A stretch of 64,000 nucleotides of DNA from Procambarus clarkii (Eukaryota; Arthropoda; Malacostraca; Decapoda; Cambaridae): contig NC_091208.1 in NCBI RefSeq assembly GCF_040958095.1, forward strand, positions 8,654,548-8,718,547, given 5' to 3'. The notes below the pieces were generated by a model. The model had not been told where the DNA came from. It searched no databases and saw only the letters and a list, made by a program, of their open reading frames with translations. Within the stretch, counting starts at the first letter, position 1. Each line of letters opens with the position of its first letter. Made by a program: the position numbers and the translations under genes. Shown here piece after piece: positions 61,655-64,000 of the stretch.

Positions 61655-64000
61655 CAGGACGTGCTCGTTTGACCTGCCAGTTGTCGCCTGGTGCTGAGTG
61701 GAGGCGGGTGTGGATTGTGGTGTGGTGCGCCCGCTGGCCGGAGGGCCCGGCTGGTGGTATGGTGGTTGGTGGTGTGTCCCGCGTACGGCGGGTGGACACG
61801 GCGTGCCTTGACTTCTCAGGGGATGTGGACTGGGCGATTGTGGAAATTGCTGTCGTCGATGTGCTTCAAGCGGATGTCCAGGATTTGATAGGGCTGGAAA
61901 AGCTTTCCCCTACGCGAGTGGCGATGACCTTCTGCAGGAGCTCGCTGTACAAGGAGTTTGTGGTGCGTTGGGCCGGCCACTCGGTTCCAGTCACCGACAC
62001 GGCTGTGTCTGTGGCCGTTTCGGATCCCTGGGGGGCCGTGCAGTACGTGAGTGTGCATGGTGTACCAGTGACGTTCTCTGAGGATGAGCTGCGGGTTGTG
62101 TTTGGAAAATATGGAGAGGTGCAGTTTCATCGTTTCAACCATCTGCGTACAGGTCGGCTGAGCGGGCTGCGTACGGGCATTCGTACGCTAGGTATGAAGA
62201 TTACGTCACCGGTACCGTCTCGTCTTCTGTATCGTGGGCTCTCGCTCAGAGTATTCTATCAGGGACAGACTCGCACTTGTTTCCGGTGTGGTGCTGAGGG
62301 CCATGTGGAAGCGAGCTGTGATGCTCCTCGGGCTGAGGCTCCCTCCGTTTTCTTGGAGGGTGACTTCCCCCCTTTGGAGACGCGGGGGGCTTCCTCATCG
62401 CTTTCTCGCCCTGGCGAGGTGCCTGGGGTGGTTCCTGCGGCGGGTTCAGCAAGTGCTCCCTCGGTCCCTGTTTGGTCGGGACATAGTACGTCTGCTTCCC
62501 CAGTGTGCTCTGTGGGAACGGGAGCTCCTACCTACCTCGGGGGTTCCTCGTTCGGTGGTGGCGGAGGTGCATCCACGGCCGGAGGCTTCTGTGCGGTCCT
62601 CGGCTGCTGCTGTTGGTGTGGTGCCTGCTTCCCCTGCTGAAGATTGTCTGCTGCCCGGGGATGCTGGGGTGGTGGGGTGTGTGTCCTCCTACCTGCCCTC
62701 TGACTCTGCGTCGACTCCCTCGTCGTCTACGAAGGTCGCCTTATCCAGTGGTTCGTCGGCTGCAATTGCCTCGGCGTCCGTGGTGGATGCCCCCTGTGAG
62801 CTGGAGTGTGCTCTCCCGCTTTCTGGACCTGCTCCTTCTGCTCCGGTCTCCGGGCGTGGTGGTAAGCTGTGGCCCCATGCTGTGGAGGTTGCTGCTGTCT
62901 GTGCCCGTGCTGCTTCGGATTTGGGCCCGCCCGCGTCGGGTTCTTCTGGAGCACCCCTTGCTGGGGGTCGTTGTACCGTCGATCAGCAGCCTCATGTGAA
63001 GCGCCGTCGTTCGGCTCAGGGTACATCGCCTCGTCGGTTGTGGGCGGAGGGCGGTGTTGCGATGGAGGTTGCGGGCGAGGACATCGAGGAGGTTTCTTCT
63101 GTGGTGCCTCCAGTGACGGCAGCTGCGCCTCTTGATGGTGGCACCTCTGGGTGGGTGGCTCATCGCGGTGACCGGGACCTGGTGGTCGTGTTGTCTAAGA
63201 GTACCTGTCGGGGGTCTTCGGCCCATGTTCCGGTTGGTGGGGGCTCTGCGGATCCAGCAAAGGGCTCGTCCGTGGGGCTGGGTACGGTGACTGGCGGTGT
63301 TCATTGTGATCGCCCTGGGGTCCAGGCTGAAGTGCGGCCTGTGTGTCGCGACGGGTTGGGGGTGTCCTGAGGTTGTTCCGATGGCGCCCTCGGGGGTGTT
63401 GTGCTGGGTGTGTGTGTGGTTGCTCCTGTGGTTGTGTGTTCGGTTTGGTGTGTGGGGTTGAGTGTGAGTGTGGGTTTGCTTCTATGTTGGCTCCTGCGTG
63501 GGCCGTTGCTTGTACCTTGAGTGAGTTGCATGCGGCCGTTTTGTTACTCATTTTGTTGGTTTGATTGCTGTTCTTCCTGGAAGTGTGTTTGTTTAGGGTG
63601 CATGTATCTCTGTGTTTCATTGTTCGCCCCGGATTCTTTCTTGGGGTTGTCATATAGTAGTGCCTGGGCCTTGGCCATGGTTTGTTTTTATGTTACTTAT
63701 ATGATTTGTGTGCGATGTGCTTATGTTTTGTGTTATTTCTGTACTTGTGTGCATTGTGTATTTATATGCGTGTCTGGTTTATCCTTTATATGTTAGTTGT
63801 GTCTTTCCATGTCCGTATGCGTCCGTTTGTTGTGTGTCCGTTTCTATGTTTATGTGTATTCGGACTTGTGTCCCTGGAGTTTCTGGGGTCTTATTATGCA
63901 ATGTTCTCTTCTATGCCTGTTTATGATTATGTTTTTGTTGTTATGTTCTGTTCTTAGGTTCATGTCATGTATATATTGTGCTATACTTTGTATATTTCTT
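61655..64000 (+). mobile_element. Poly(A) retroelement encoding a CCHC protein, copy G3 (divergent, runs past the window end)
   Basis: Opposite orientation to G2 and of a more distant subfamily. The coding part extends to 63370, followed by at least 630 bases of T/G-rich 3' region with no tail reached. Being head to head with G2 without spacer, the pair could be a rearranged or twin-primed insertion, or an insertion of one into the other's leader. Confidence 0.6.
61669..63370 (+). pseudogene. RRM-like + CCHC protein, copy G3, frameshifted
   Basis: The first frame (61669-62640) includes VDWAIVEIAVVDVLQADVQD, VQYVSVHGVPVTFSEDELRV, GIRTLGMKITSPVPSRL and LRVFYQGQTRT. The CCHC knuckle is CFRCGAEGHVEASC, followed by DFPPL. 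A frame change at about 62550-62640 passes into the frame ending at 63370, with VVAEVHPRPEASVRSS, VKRRRSAQGTSPRRLWAEGG and a basic/acidic tail, comparable to KRSRRSSTAWADAED in G2. The C-terminal LWEA motif is not found. The true start is uncertain: ATG at 61669 or 61759. Confidence 0.65.

Overview
The window is a repeat-dominated stretch of an animal nuclear genome. The mix suggests a decapod crustacean, perhaps a crayfish or lobster: several DIRS-like tyrosine-recombinase retroelements, a GIY-YIG Penelope-like element, CR1-type LINEs with short repeated 3' tails, tRNA-derived SINEs, Tigger/pogo transposons, and very long (CA)n, (CCCT)n and (TA)n tracts. That placement is inference from repeat content; no species-diagnostic gene is present. 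The only host coding sequence I can support is one 48-codon terminal exon of a kappa-class glutathione S-transferase (GSTK1-like) at 30608-30751, with a 3' splice site upstream and a polyadenylation signal downstream.

Layout. 129-985: minus-strand tail of a LINE with an RNase H domain. 1091-3882: left part of a DIRS element. 3883-16390: a nested stack in which a LINE remnant is split by a decayed Tigger (3918-15975). That Tigger holds a younger Tigger (3947-7664) and a TTAA-flanked piggyBac-like element (8171-15227), which in turn holds two CR1-like LINE copies. 16391-28286: a second DIRS copy split by a deleted Tigger derivative (17890-20092) and by a third, nearly complete DIRS element (20497-26506). 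28287-30607: the last intron of the GSTK gene, carrying a Penelope-like element (28449-30505) flanked by 13-bp duplications. 30608-30900: GSTK terminal exon and 3' UTR. 30900-37095: an old DIRS remnant broken by a SINE, a LINE and a solo LTR. 37096-39121: mostly unassigned sequence, SINE copies and a (TA)n tract. 39122-42619: a Tigger on the minus strand with an uninterrupted 653-codon frame, the best candidate for an active transposon here.

42733-59690 is a mosaic macro-array. The same set of blocks recurs in the same order: a TGACGTCA-bearing 28-bp array, two different 33-bp minisatellites, AT-rich spacer, an 84-bp minisatellite, a fixed short LINE reverse-transcriptase fragment, and a TATA-like/X-box-like segment with a short exon-like frame. 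Later insertions interrupt it: a poly(A) retroelement (52337-54897, 14-bp duplication), a 1.49-kb solo LTR (57320-58805, 5-bp duplication) and a Penelope fragment (51346-51457). From about 59680 to the window end are two more copies of the same poly(A) retroelement, arranged head to head. It encodes an RRM-like plus CCHC zinc-knuckle protein and no reverse transcriptase.

There is no operon-like organisation. The relations that matter are insertion order, target-site duplications, donor/partner relationships between elements, and the position of the elements around the GSTK terminal exon. Most long open frames in the window are artefacts of tandem repeats whose period is a multiple of three.
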